From the NCBI RefSeq assembly GCF_019393635.1, contig NC_057861.1, positions 80,173,327 to 80,237,326 on the forward strand: DNA of 64,000 nucleotides. The letters run 5' to 3'. The translations under genes were made by a program, and so were the position numbers. Below, in pieces: positions 1 through 11,999 of this stretch (position 1 is the first letter of the stretch; every line of letters begins with the position of its first letter). The DNA comes from Dromiciops gliroides (lineage: Eukaryota > Chordata > Mammalia > Microbiotheria > Microbiotheriidae). Under the pieces are notes generated by a model. The model made no database searches. It was not told where the DNA came from and worked only from the letters and a program-made list of their open reading frames with translations.

Positions 1-1160
1 GTGGGGAGGGAAGTGGAAAGGTGGGAAGGGCTGATGCAGAAGAAAGATGGGAGAGGGTGGAAAGCACAGAAAGGAAAGAAAGGAGAGAGGAGAGGGAAGG
101 GGGAAAGGAGGAGGGAGAGCTGAAAGGAAGATGAGAAGATGGAAAAGGGAGAAGAAAGAAGGGAAGGAAGGGAGAGGAGGTGGGAAGAAGATTGCATGAA
201 GGAGAAGGGAAGGTAGGGAGGAGAGGAGGTAGAGACAGCTGAGAGGAGAGGTGGGGAATACTGAGACAGAAGGAAAGAAAAGAAGGGAGAGGAGAGAGGA
301 AGGAAAGGAAATTGAGATGGGGAGGAGAAAAGGGGAGATCTGAGAGGGAGATAAAAAGGGAGATGAAAAAGAAAAAAAGGGAAAGAGAACAGAAGTAAGG
401 AGACAAAGAAAGGTGTCCTGAACCAGCTCATGCTGGATTGTGAGTGAACATTTACACCTTGGGAATCAGCAAATGCTACAAATCAGGGATTGATGCATTG
501 TTTTGTCAATCTCTAGACTTAAGTAAGTAATGGAGAAAATATTAATAATGCAGATTAATCTTATCCTTCCTCTCTTCTCCCCATCCCTTCTCTTCCTCTC
601 CTCCCCTCCCCTTCTCTCCTGCCTTCTGTTCCCCCTTCCTCCTCTCCCCCTCCTGTCCTCTCCCCTCTCCCTCTCTCTCCTCCCTTCTCCTCCTCTCTCC
701 TCCCCTCTCCTTTCCTTCATCTCTTCTCCATTCTCCCTCTCAAATGTACAATGTACATTTTCCCCTAGAGAGCCAGTTGTTAAGTATTTACCAGAACAAC
801 CCTGGCAGAGGGAAGCGTGAAAGAAAAAGTGGGAGATTAAGCAGAGATGGGAGGAGAGGGGAAAGAAAAGAGAAGAGAGAGAAAAAAGGGGGGAGGCAAG
901 GTGAGATGGAGGAAGAAGAGGAAGTAGGAGAGGTGAGGAGACAGTGGAGGAGGAAAAGGGGGAAGAAAAAGTCATAAGGGAGGAAGAAAGAGGGAAGGTA
1001 AAAAAAAGGAGGGGAGTAAAAAGGGAGGGTGGGAAGGAAAGGGAGCCTTTAGAGGTGAGTTGAAACAAAGGAGAAAGCAAGGGAAGAGAAAAAAGGAGAG
1101 AGAAGAGTGGAAGGAAGAAGTAGAGAGAAAAATTAATGGGAGAAAAGAAGAGAGGAGCAG
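1..1160. repeat. Polypurine/polypyrimidine low-complexity tract
   Basis: Bases 1-410 and about 820-1160 are almost all G and A on the plus strand, while 547-745 is almost all C and T. No stable repeat unit is visible; it looks like degenerate GGAA/GAGG microsatellite. Open frames across it are composition artefacts rich in Arg/Glu/Lys or Ser/Leu/Pro. Confidence 0.9.
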
Positions 1161-1212
1161 AGAGAGATGAGTACTAAGAACAATAATTTCAAGAGTTAAA
1201 AAAACCTTTGAG

Positions 1213-1369
1213 GGGCAGCTAGGTAGTGCAATGGATAGAGCACCGGCCCTGGAGTCAGGAGGACCTGAGTTCGAATCCGGCCTCAGACACTTAACACTTA
1301 CTAGCTGTGTGACCCTGGGCAAGTCACTTAACCCAAATTGCCTCACTAAAAAAAACAAAACCAAAAAAA
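1213..1369 (+). mobile_element. tRNA-head/MIR-core marsupial SINE
   Basis: Full-length copy from the GGGCAGCTAGGT head through the core (CTGTGTGACCCTGGGCAAG) to an A-rich tail. A 12-bp target duplication, aaaacctttgag, lies at 1201-1212 and 1370-1381. Carries the 'gagtcagg / acttaacactta / cctcactaaaa' variant set (subfamily A in my notation). Confidence 0.95.
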
Positions 1370-1468
1370 AAAACCTTTGAGACTATCTAGTCCAGAAGTT
1401 CTTAACCTTTTTTGTGTTTTATATTCCTCTATTGAAACCCACGGCCCTCTTCTCAGAATAATGTTTCT

Positions 1469-1632
1469 GGTTTGGGGTTTTTTTTTTGGTTTTTTTGGCG
1501 AGGCAATTGGGATTAAGTGACTTGCCCAGGGTCACACAGCTAGTAAATGTCAAGTGTCTGCAACTTGATTTGAACTCAGGTCCTCCTGACTTCAGGGCTG
1601 GTGCTCCATCCACTGCACCACCTAGCTGCCCC
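1469..1632 (-). mobile_element. tRNA-head/MIR-core marsupial SINE
   Basis: Minus-strand copy inside the hAT-like element. Target duplication agaataatgtttct at 1455-1468 and 1633-1646, which is itself hAT sequence. Confidence 0.95.
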
Positions 1633-1653
1633 AGAATAATGTTTCTAAATGCC

Positions 1654-2545
1654 TACGTGGTGAGGCCCATGTGTTTCAAAGGGCTGTCTCCTGAATGTAG
1701 CATGGTGGGGTGAGGTGGGGTGGCTCAAAAGGAGGAAGAAATCTTTTAGCCTCTTCTTCCCCTACACTTCTCCAAGGGAGACTTTAATTTCTGCCAGGCA
1801 GGGAAGCAGGAAGTTGGGACCAGAGGCCATCCTGCTCTCCTCAGAGAGAGCAGGCATGGGGTTAGAATTATATCTCTCTGCTCTCTTAAATATTGTTAGT
1901 CTAGGGGATGTGATCAGGTTCAGTCTAACTTTTGATGACTTGTTTCATTATTGGGGTTAAGAAGAACCCTTTATATCCAAGGTCCTTTATATCTGGGGCT
2001 CAACTCCCTTTTCCCCAAATACCAGTTTCACACTGAATACACAGTGAATAGTAAAGAAACCCATTTATCCAACTCATAGCAAAACAGAAATCAAAGGAAG
2101 AATGCATAGGAGAATATATGCCAGACAGTACAGAGTGAAGGAGCTTTCCCATTGAGAGTGAGATAACTCAGCTGAACCAAGAGAGACGGTTCCAGATCTC
2201 ACCCAAGGCAAATTCCCCATTTCCAGTGTAGCGAACTGGGGATAGGGATGTGATAGAGACTGCCAGCTCCTCTTGTGTCTTCCCAGAGTCTTTTCCTTCA
2301 GCAAACTGAAGTGGGGTTGGCCTCTTCCATCTCTCCTCTCAAAGCTGGAAGCCAGAAGCACCTGAATCGACTACAAGGCCTGAATCAACTTGAAGCTTTA
2401 AGAGTCTTGACAAAGACTAAAGAGAGAGATGTCTCAACTTCACCAATTCTACTTCTCCCCTTACAGAGGCCCAGGACACTGATCTCCACTAATAAGGAGA
2501 TTATCCCATACTAATGGGCAATGGGCTTTGCGATTGGGATTACAC
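1654..2545. other. Unrecognised insertion inside hAT-like element
   Basis: The hAT sequence breaks near 1654 and resumes near 2545. The intervening 0.9 kb matches nothing I recognise. It has TATATCC-type words near 1970-1990 and a tail-like right part, so a decayed LTR is possible but unproven. Short open frames here (1715-1960, 2074-2361) show no known domain. Confidence 0.4.
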
Positions 2546-2675
2546 ATAAAATGGATAGGATTACAAAGGAAAGCAATTATATTGAAATAAAGATGTAGTT
2601 TTTTCTTCCTATCCAAGTTCACAGATTCCTTGAAATCTATGCACAGATCCAGGTTAAGAACCCCTTACTAGTCCA

Positions 2676-2900
2676 ACTAGTGTTTTATCCAGAATTCTCC
2701 AAAGCAATCTTCCAGTCTTGAAGATGGCCAGTGAGAGGAAATCCAAGGTAGAACATCCTACTTTTGGACAGTTCTAATCAATTTTTTGATGTGACTGCCT
2801 TTCAAATACTTGAAGAGGGTTTCATGTTCCCTCTGAATCTTCCCATGGTCAAGTTACAGATGTATCATGTTAAGCTTGGGTCTATAAGGATATAGGGCAG
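2676..2900 (-). mobile_element. CR1-clade LINE 3' fragment
   Basis: Contains the marsupial CR1/L3 words 'cctacttttggacagttct' and 'ttcatgttccctctgaatc' in antisense orientation. The same phrases recur at 11.05-11.15 kb and 28.9 kb. Confidence 0.6.
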
Positions 2901-3296
2901 GCCCTGTTACAGAAAATTTTATTTAGATTTATATGATGTCAAATGTATGACTCATTATAGTGAGGTATCATCAAAACTAGGGAGGAGCTTCACATCTTTC
3001 ACCTATGTATATCAATATTCCACTTTTTTTCTGTGGATTTAGTTTACTTATGACAACGTGTCTTCAAGCTGTCAGGTCTAGATTCCCAGGTCCTAGATTC
3101 CCAGGATGTAACCACATTATTGTCAAACTCCTTGTGGATGGGAAATATACCTCCCCTACTAACCACTCTAATCCCAGCCAATGAGTGTTCTATTTACAGC
3201 AACATCACTCACAATAAGAACACTTTTCAATTTTAAGCATTACCACTTAAGACAAAAGAGATAATATGAATGAATGAAGCATTTTTTCTGGTTAAT

Positions 3297-3935
3297 TTTT
3301 ATTTTATTTTCCTCAATTACATGTAAACAAATTTTTTTTAACATTCTTTTTTTGGTGAGGCAATTGAGGTTAAGTGACTTGCCCAGGGTCTCACAGCTAG
3401 TAAATTGTCAAGTGTCTGAGGCCAGATTTGAACTCAGGTCCTCCTGACTCCAGGGCTGGTGCTCTATCCACTTTGCCACCTAGCTGCCCCTCAACATTCA
3501 TTTTTTTAAAATTTTGAGTTCTGAATTTTCTTTCTCTCCTTCACCTTCTCCCTCCTTGAGAAGGCAAGCAGTTTCATATGGATTACATATGTGCAACCAC
3601 ACAAAACATTTCCATGTTAGCCATGTTGTAAAAGAAAACATGAAAAAGCCTCCCAAGAATGATAAAGTAAGAAAAAGAGGAAAGTTTCAATCTCCATTCA
3701 GATTCCATCAGTTCTTTATCTGGAGGTAGATAGCATTTTCATCATTAGCCCTTTGGAATTGTCTAGGACTATTGTATTGCTGAAAATAGATGTCATTCAC
3801 AGTTGATCGTTGTACAATAGTGCTGTTTCTGTGTACAATGTTCTCCTGGTTCTGCTCATTCCACTTTGCATCCCACTCATCATTTATTTTGGCACAATAG
3901 TATTCCATCATAATCATATATAATACTATGTCCAT
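3297..3935 (-). mobile_element. L1 3' end, old copy with nested SINE
   Basis: Antisense L1: an A-tail/UTR side near 3297-3340, then a region that reads in reverse as ORF2 C-terminal remnants (EYYCAKINDE at about 3870-3900). More diverged than the L1 at 4947-5996. A SINE interrupts it at 3351-3492. Confidence 0.75.
3351..3492 (-). mobile_element. tRNA-head/MIR-core marsupial SINE
   Basis: Minus-strand copy inside the L1 3' end. A short duplication containing aacattc lies at 3340-3346 and 3493-3499. Confidence 0.9.
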
Positions 3936-4175
3936 AGCCCTGGGAATACAAATTGAAAAGATGGTCTTCACTCTCAAGGGGCTCATTCTAATGGGAGAGA
4001 CAAGATGTATGTAAATTTTCTGCTGCAAGTAATTTAGAAAAGTCCTATTATCCTTAGGGTACAATGGCAAAAGAGATGGTAATGTCTCTTTTAATGTTAT
4101 TCTGCTAATCATAACAATTTCCAACATTGAGTCATTTTGAGTGTCAAAAATTTTGGCGAAAAGAGCTTCTTTTCT

Positions 4176-4348
4176 TTTTAAATTTCTTTTTAAAAATTAT
4201 TTTTTGTGGGGGCAGGGCAAAGAGGCTTAAGTGACTTGCCTAGGGTCATATAGCTAGTAAGTGTCAAGTGTCTGAGACAGGATTTGAACTCAGGACCACC
4301 CTGAATCCAGGGCCGGTGCCTTATCCACTGCACCATCTAGCTGCCCCC
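4176..4348 (-). mobile_element. tRNA-head/MIR-core marsupial SINE
   Basis: Minus-strand copy with 'gggggcagggcaaag' at the tail side. Flanked by imperfect agagctt(t)cttttct duplications near 4162 and 4349. Confidence 0.9.
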
Positions 4349-4369
4349 AGAGCTTTCTTTTCTGAGTCT

Positions 4370-4930
4370 TCAATAGATATGGCTGCAGCAGCCCCTGCAG
4401 GAGCAGTTCCCAGGCTACATCTTCAGAGGATTTATTTCCCAAGGTGAGGGCTGCTGGCACTAAGTATTGTTATTCCAGAGGTCTTTGGGTTCAGGTCTGG
4501 AGCTGTCTCAATCAGATCTGGGGAAAGATGATGGTTGAGGTGATGGTTTAACTTTGTTGGCACATGCTGCCTCCTGTCTTTCCTTTAGGATACCTTGCTG
4601 CTTCAGCTAGGCTGGCTAGTCTATATAGAGATACTAATATATTTCATCAAGTAAGTCATAAAAATACATCACAATACACATATAAACGAGGATCACACTT
4701 TCCTACTAATAATGCACTTCACTGTGGTGAAGACTGGGCACACATTTACAGGAATATGTCAGGGAAGCATATGAGGGAGGAAAAATCATGTGCTTAGGGT
4801 AACGGACCTCTGGAATGCAGGCTTCAATGTTATTGATCAATGATATTGTCACCACCCAAAAATTGCTTTTCTGCTCAATGCTTGACTACTTTTTAGTTAT
4901 GGAAATCATTTCTTTTCTCCTTATATATGG
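4370..4930. other. Unrecognised single-copy sequence
   Basis: No coding, RNA or repeat signature recognised. The 77-codon open frame at 4564-4797 has no familiar motif and is probably chance. Confidence 0.4.
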
Positions 4931-4946
4931 CATTTACAAGCTCTTT

Positions 4947-5996
4947 TTTTTTTAATGTATGAGGTATTTTATTTTTTCCATTACATGTAAAGATAGTTCT
5001 CAACTTTTGTTTATACATGCTTTACAATTTCAGATTTTTCTTCCTCCCCCCTCCCCTAGACAGCAGGTAATCTGATATAGGTTATATCTATATATCTCTA
5101 TACATATATATATATACACACACATATATATACACATAATAACATTAATCCTATTTCTGCATTAATCCTGTTACAAGAGAAAGAATCAGAGCAGTGATGC
5201 AAAACCTCAAAATGGAAAGAAAAAAAAAACCAACAGCACCCAAAACAAAAGAAATAATATGGTTCAATCAGCATCTATACTCCACAGTTCTTTCTTTCTT
5301 TTTTTTTTCTTGGATTTGGAGATCCTCTTCTATCATGAGTTCCCTGGAACTCTTCTGTACCATTGCATTGGTGAGAAGAATATAGTCCATCACAGTAGGT
5401 CAACACTCAATGTTGATGATACTGTGTACAATGTTCTTCTGGTTCTGCTCATCTCTCTCATCATCAGCTCACGCAAGACCCTCCAGGTTTCTCTGAACTC
5501 TTCCTGCTCATCATTTCTTACAGCACAATAGTATTCCATTGTATTCATATACCACAACTTGTCCAGCCATTCCCCAATTGATGGGCACCCCCTCAACTTC
5601 CAATTCCTTGCTACCACATAAAGAGCAGCTATAAATATTTTTGTACATGTGGGTCCCTTTCCCCCTTCCATGATTTCTTTGGGCAAAAGACCTAAAAGTG
5701 GGATCGCTGGGTCAAAGGGTATGCACAGCTTTATTGCCCTTTGGGCATAATTCCAAATTGCTCTCCAGAATGGTTGGATCAGCTCACAGCTCCACCAACA
5801 ATGCATTAGTGTTCCAATTTTCTCACAGCCTCTCCAACATTTATTATCTTCCTTTTTTGTCATTTTAGCCAATCTGATAGGTGTCAGGTGGTACCTCAGA
5901 GTTGTTTTAATTTGCATCTCTCTAATCATTAGAGATTTAGAGCATTTTTTCATATGGGAATAGATAGCTTTGGTTTCTTCATCAGAAAACTGCCTG
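4947..5996 (-). mobile_element. 5'-truncated L1, young
   Basis: Insertion of about 1.05 kb with a 14-bp duplication, tttacaagctcttt, at 4933-4946 and 5997-6010. The antisense AATAAAATA tail side lies near 4960-4975, followed by a UTR with a TA/CA-rich microsatellite (5085-5145) and then ORF2. Reverse reading of 5390-6013 gives about 200 open codons of the ORF2 C-terminus, with NKCWRGCEKIGTLMHCWW and CIPFDPAIPLLGL motifs typical of L1. The apparent ATG (6011-6013) lies in flanking DNA, so this is not a native start. Confidence 0.92.
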
Positions 5997-6049
5997 TTTA
6001 CAAGCTCTTTCATTGCCCTTAAAAGGGTGTTTGGTAAGCATTGGATCTT

Positions 6050-6197
6050 TTTTTTTTTTTAAGAGAGGCAATTGGGGTTAAGTGACTTGCCCAGGGTCAC
6101 ACAGCTAGTAAGTGTTAAGTGTCTGAGGCCGGATTTGAACTCAGGTACTCCTGACTCCAGGGCCAGTGCTCTATCCACTGCGCCACCTAGCTGCCCC
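6050..6197 (-). mobile_element. tRNA-head/MIR-core marsupial SINE
   Basis: Minus-strand subfamily A copy. A 17-bp duplication with one mismatch (ggtaagcaytggatctt) lies at 6033-6049 and 6198-6214. Confidence 0.95.
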
Positions 6198-6289
6198 GGT
6201 AAGCACTGGATCTTAATAGGAATTTTCTTTAAGCTAGAGAACTGCAAAGCTCATCAAATTGGCTATCTCTGAGCTTACTTACACAGACT

Positions 6290-6590
6290 ATTGTTATTGT
6301 TATTTAGTCATGTCCAACTCTATGTGACCCCATGGACTTTGTCCATGGGATTTTCTAGGCAAAGATACTGGGGTGGTTTGCCATTTCCCTTTCCAGTGTG
6401 TCCCCATTGTACAAATGAGGGACTGAGGCAAATAGGGGTTAAGGGTTACACAATAAGTGTCTGAGGCTGGATTTGAACTCAGATATTCCTGATCCCAAAA
6501 GGGTCACAACTGAAAAACAGCTCAATGATTTCCAGACTCCAGGTTTGGTGCTCTATCCACTTCACTATCTAGCTGCTACACAGACCACAC
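6290..6590 (-). mobile_element. SINE with RTE/BovB-like tail (MAR1-like)
   Basis: Antisense copy. The tail side reads 'gtcatgtccaactctatgtg' and 'gatactggggtggtttgcc', as in RTE/BovB-mobilised repeats; the tRNA-like head is near 6540-6580. About 35 bp of extra sequence (about 6497-6531) interrupts the body and itself resembles an RTE-type tail. Confidence 0.75.
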
Positions 6591-7300
6591 CAAGCCATTC
6601 ATACTCTCACCTGTATATTGCTTTGGTGCAATCAGATTGGAGCTCACATGCTGGCCCTTGAGGGGCCCCTGAAGACTGGATGAGCTACAGGCCAGGATTT
6701 CATTTTTTCAAGGGCAGGCTAGGACTATTCAGAGGTTGGGCTAGCCCTGAAGCAGGTGCAGGTTTGGGGAGACCCTGACGATGACAAGGGAGCATCAGTT
6801 CCCCTTCTCAATAGCTACCTCTGAGTCCCTCTCTACCCACAGGTTATTGGGGGCATGAATGAGGACCAGATAAGATCCTTAGCTTTCTGGCTGCCTTAGA
6901 CTTCTTCCAGCCTTCATGGGGGGGGCACTGGGGAGAAGCTAAGGAGCCTTGACCTACCCTGAACCTGAGCCAGATTTTTTCACAATCTGTTCCTTGTTTT
7001 CCTGTTGTCCCCTACCCTTTGAATCTTCCAAGAACTGGATGGAATGGGAAGGAAAAGGTATGTCGTTCCCCACCCCCACCCCCGTCCTGACACTAATTCA
7101 GCCAGTATTGAGGGTCCCTAGACACCCATAGCCAGAGAGCCCATCAACCCAACCAGTTCGAGGGTTTTCAGCCAAATGAATATTTAAAGTTAAAACAAAA
7201 CAAAACACACCAGAATGGAGTTCACAGGGACACAACTCATGAGGTTGTGAGCTCACCAGAATTCCAAAGCAGTTGCAAAGCCTGTGTACTTTTTCTTATC
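6591..7300. other. Unrecognised, moderately GC-rich sequence
   Basis: No known repeat or coding domain seen. Short open frames such as 6949-7131 carry no motif. Confidence 0.4.
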
Positions 7301-7314
7301 AAGAGGTGGCAGCT

Positions 7315-7465
7315 GGGGCAGCTAGGTGGCACAGTGGATAAAGCACTGGCCCTGGATTCAGGAGGACCTGAGTTCAAATCCAGCCTCAGACCCTTGACAC
7401 TTACTAGCTGTGTGACCCTGGGCAAATCACTTAACCCCAATTGCCCTGAAAAAAAAAAAAAAAAA
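7315..7465 (+). mobile_element. tRNA-head/MIR-core marsupial SINE
   Basis: Full-length plus-strand copy with an A18-like tail. Duplication aggtggc(a/t)gct at 7304-7314 and 7466-7476. Confidence 0.95.
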
Positions 7466-7886
7466 AGGTGGCTGCTGAGAGCAAACCCTTATGGAAGCGT
7501 CACCTCTCTCCAACTCTGGGTGGTGATGCAGGACAATAGCTGTCATTGGAGCTCTGGGCTAATGAAGTCAATTCTCTCTCCGACCAATCAGGAATCACTC
7601 AGCTGAAGCCAAGTGTCAGCTGAGGACTTTTAAATGCCTCTGTTCCAACAGATCAGTTTTTCAGCATCCCCTGTTGGGTCTTCAATTATTCTCAGTTTCT
7701 TATGTCAGGTTATTCTCTCAGAGTCCTATTCCCAGTCCCTGTATCCATCAATGGCTTAACTAAGAGAGCCTCCAGCCCCTCAGAGATTCACCTTTCATAT
7801 GTCTCAATTCCCCAGATTTCCCTTATCAAATGCAATAGTCCTTAAAAAATAATACCATAGTCTCCAAATGTCTGTATTATTGTTCG

Positions 7887-8049
7887 GATTTTTATTTTGT
7901 TTTGTTTTTGTTTTTGTAGGCAATGGGGGTTAAGTGACTTGCCCAGGGTCACACAGCTAGTAAGTGTCAAGTGTCTGAAGCCTGATTTGAACTCAGGTAC
8001 TCCTGAGTCCAGGGCCGGTGCCTTAACCACTGCGCCATCTAGCTGCCAC
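7887..8049 (-). mobile_element. tRNA-head/MIR-core marsupial SINE
   Basis: Minus-strand copy with a TTTTG-rich tail. Duplication ttattgttcg at 7877-7886 and 8050-8059. Confidence 0.95.
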
Positions 8050-8905
8050 TTATTGTTCGTTTTTTAATTTTACCAGTTACATGCAAATTAGCTAAGGTAC
8101 TCATCACCCTTGGAAGCTCTGATGCCTTTAACACAGTTGATCAACTATTTAGTGCTTTTGAAACTATTTCTCTAGTTTTTGATAAATAAAAGATCTATCT
8201 TTAACTCTTTATAACCTTAAACTATTCCCATATAAGCAAGGCATCATTCTGTATTCTTCAGAAAGGAATTTTAGTCTTTATATTTTATATCATAGATAAT
8301 TTTCTACCCCAAACTGTTCAGAGCATGTCTGAAAGCTGTTTCTTTATGAACAACTGTTAGCAGTGTATTATTAAAACAAAGTGCTTTTTCTGCTCCTATT
8401 AGGTAACACAATGTTCATCTATAATGCTAGCAATATCTTACATCCTTTGACAATTAATATAAATCACTTCCTTTTCACAAAAACAATTTTTCAGCTCTCT
8501 TTATTACTGAACTGTTCCACAGGAAAATGGTTTTAAAGGGACATAATGTATATAGTGTAGACAGTGTACATGGATAGATATGATCTGAAATGCTACATTT
8601 CAAAAATTGGAATACTAATGCATTGTTGGTGGAGTTGTGAACTGATCCAACCACTCTGGAGAGCAATTTGGAACTATGCCCAAAGGGCTTGGGACTGTGC
8701 ATACCCTTTGACCCAGTAATACCACTACTAGGTCTGTATCTCAAAGAAATCATAGAAAAGGGAAAAGGACCCAGATGTACAAAAATATTTGTAGCAGCTC
8801 TCTTTTTGGTGGCAAAGAATCGGAAATCAAGGAAATGCCCATCAACTGGGGAATGGCTAAACAAATTGGGGTATATAAATGTAATGGAATACTATTGTGC
8901 TATAA

Positions 8906-9375
<470 letters not shown>

Positions 9376-9894
9376 AAGAAATGATGAGCAAGCAGAATTC
9401 AGAAAAACCTAGAAAGACTTAAGTGGACTGATGCTGAGTGAAGTGAGCAGAACCAAGAGAACATTGTACACAGTAACAGCAACATTGTGTGATGATCAAC
9501 TGTGATAGACTTGGCTCTTCTCAGGAATGCAATGATCCAAGACAATTCCAAAGAACTCATGTTAGAAAATGTTCTCCACATCCAGAAAAAAGAACTGTGG
9601 ATTCTGAATGCAGATTGCACCATACTGTTTCTACTTTTTGGCTGTTTTCTTTTTCTTTTTTGAGGTTTTCCCCTTGTGTTCTAATTCTTCTTTCACAATA
9701 TGACTAATGCAGAAATATGTTTAATGTTATTATACATATATAACCTATATCAAATTGCTTTCTGTTTTGGGGAGGGGGGAGGTAAGGGAGGGAGGGAGAA
9801 AAATTTGGAACTAAAAATCTTATGAAAACAAATGTTGAAAACTATCTTTACATGTAACTGGAAAATAATAAAATACTTTTATAATAAAAAAGAG

Positions 9895-10640
9895 AATTGC
9901 TCCATTTCATTTTTCCAAGGAAGACTTTGATTTCTATAATTTTGGAGAGCAGAAGGACAATCATAACTGACAATCACTCTTTTGCTGTTCTATTTTCAAG
10001 AGTTTTGGTCAAGAATTACACATAAGTCTCTCTAATTACACATTCTCTATACATTACACATTAGATAGTTGCAGTTAGAGGTATGGTGCTCTTTTAGAGT
10101 TCAGGATGAAAGTCACTTTTCATGGTTGCTAAGAGTGGGAAGTAGTCCCAGCCCAGGTCAGGAGGGTAACAGCTTAATCTCAGCCATTTTAGCTCCCTCT
10201 CACTGACACTTATTACACAAAAACAATCATAGATGTTGAGCAAACCATAAAATAGTAATCAGGAAAGTCTTCCAAATTCTTTAGATGACAGATAACAAGA
10301 ATAAAGGGGCTCTGAAACTCATGAGTGAGGAGAAATCTCAGATCAACCGAGAATGATCTCACTGAAAAACTCTGCTCTTATCAGACTCTAAGGGTGCAGG
10401 TATTAGAATATGATGGAATATTGGATTTCCCCACATGCCTGTGGCTCCAGGGACTCGCATTAGCTATTTAAAGTCTGTAATTTGCTTCTTTATCTTGTCC
10501 TCTCTCCTCAACTTGTCTCTTACTGTTGTTTCTGTCTCTCTCTCCCCCCTCCTTCAGCCAATTAGGAGTCATATCTTCCTACAGAGCATATTGCCCTGTA
10601 CAGACTGTACTTCAAGGGACTACCCAAGCCCGCCTATACA
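9895..10640. other. Unrecognised intergenic sequence
   Basis: No confident gene or repeat. The CT-rich stretch near 10500-10560 is low complexity. Confidence 0.4.
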
Positions 10641-10649
10641 TTAACATGC

Positions 10650-10790
10650 TGAGTCTTAACATCTTCATCTGTAAAATGAGGAAAGTAATACCTGAAGTGT
10701 CTACTTTGGGTTGTAGTGAGGCTTAAATGAACTAAGGCATGTAAGCGTTGTAAATCTTAGAACATTATATGATTGTCTCATTGTTATTAT
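10650..10790 (+). mobile_element. MIR-type SINE tail
   Basis: Contains 'cttcatctgtaaaatgagg' and the following MIR 3' half; the tRNA head is absent. Confidence 0.55.
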
Positions 10791-11580
10791 TTTCTCCTCC
10801 AGACTAAACATATTAAGTTCCTTCAATTCATCCTTATGACATGAGAAAGAGGGAGGAGAAAAAAGGAAGAATGGAAGAAGAGAAAGGAAGGAGAGAGAGG
10901 GTTGAACATCTACAGATAATAAGATTCTCAAGAGTTGGAAGGGATCTCTGAAGCCTTCTGTTTGATACAGATTGTTTAACTATTGTTTGATCCAAAATTC
11001 CATAAAGCAATTTTCTCATCTTTAAGATCTCCAGTGAGGAGAAACCCAAGGTAGCTCATTCCACTTTTGGACAGTTCTATTTATTCCACTTTTTTTAGGT
11101 TACAGCTTTTTACATATTTTGAGACAGCTTCATGTCCCCTCTAAACCTTCCCATGTGCAAGTTATACAACCATTCCATCAAATGGGGAAAATATGTATAG
11201 AGCCTATTTCATGGGTTGTTTGGATGCTCAAATAAACTTATTAAGTGATTTGCAGATCTTAAAGCACCATATGAATCTATCTTATAATTATTCTTTTCTC
11301 CAGGCTGAATATCCCAAATTCCTTCACATGATCCTCATGTGGCATGAGCTGAAAGCCCTCCATCATCCTAGTTGCCTTCCTTTGAACACTCTCTAGTTTA
11401 TCAATATGCTTCCTAAAATGTGGCCCCAGGAACTGAACACAATATTTTATATGTGATCAGACCACATTAGAACACCACAATGGGACTATCACCTTTTTAT
11501 TCCTGGATACCGTGTCTTTCAATGTAGTCTATCATAGCAATATCTTTTTGCCTCCTTTTTAGAAAATAAAAGCCATTTTC
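10785..11580 (-). mobile_element. CR1-clade LINE fragments
   Basis: Antisense CR1/L3 phrases: 'ttttctcctccagactaaac' (10791 on), 'attccacttttggacagttc' (11060 on), 'ttctccaggctgaatatccc' (11296 on), then 'ttgaacactctctagttta' and 'aactgaacacaatatttta'. Two overlapping copies of the same segment suggest two fragments. Confidence 0.65.
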
Positions 11581-11649
11581 AGTGAGCTGCTTCTTTTTTA
11601 TACTATATGTCAAAACCCTTTAGTATCTTTACCTGTCTCCATATTTTTG

Positions 11650-11990
11650 CACCTGTCCTTGAGAAAGAGGTGGTACTTTTGAAAAAAATCTCTATTTATA
11701 TCCTTTGATCACTTATCTACTAGAAAATGACTCTTGTCCTTATGTATTTGTATCAATTCTCTATATGCCTTGCATATCATACTTTTATCAGGGATATTTG
11801 ATGTAAAGTTTTTTCCCCTAATTGTCTTCTAATTCTAGCTGCATTAGTTTTGTTCATGCAAAACTTTTCCAAACTTATGTAATCAAAATTTTCCATCTTA
11901 TGTTACTTAATCACCTCTTTCCCTTGTTTATTTAAGAGTTCTTCCCCTAGCCGTAGTTATTCAAGGTACTTCCTTCCATTGTCCTCACAC
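11650..11990 (-). mobile_element. Old L1-like fragment
   Basis: Words such as 'ttttatcagggatatttgat' and 'tttgttcatgcaaaactttt' resemble antisense sequence of older mammalian L1 elements. Assignment is from memory and weak. Confidence 0.35.
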
Positions 11991-11999
11991 TGAAAAGCT

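Larger units (their letters stand above)
1395..2667. mobile_element. hAT-like DNA transposon with internal insertions
   Basis: An exact 8-bp duplication, ctagtcca, flanks the element at 1387-1394 and 2668-2675. The ends are imperfect inverted repeats (gaagttcttaacc at left, aggttaagaacccc at right). Internal words such as 'agaataatgtttctaaatg' and 'ggattacaaaggaaa' match an old mammalian hAT family I cannot name with certainty. A SINE (1469-1632) and about 0.9 kb of unrelated sequence (about 1654-2545) interrupt it. Confidence 0.75.

Noticed and set aside
466-1080. 204-codon and other frames in the first 1.4 kb
   Set aside because: Low-complexity Ser/Leu/Pro or Arg/Glu peptides produced by the purine/pyrimidine tract.
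5390-6013. 207-codon frame as a host gene
   Set aside because: It is the L1 ORF2 C-terminus in a truncated insertion; its ATG is flanking DNA.
6072-6272. Many short open frames sharing the peptide LSDLPRVTQLVSVKCLRPDL and its relatives across the window
   Set aside because: They are the antisense reading of the SINE core, which happens to lack stops. They recur wherever a SINE lies in that orientation and have no start or promoter of their own.
7247-7606. Open frames with LTLTSCVTLGKSLNPNC
   Set aside because: Sense-strand reading of the same SINE; repeat artefact.
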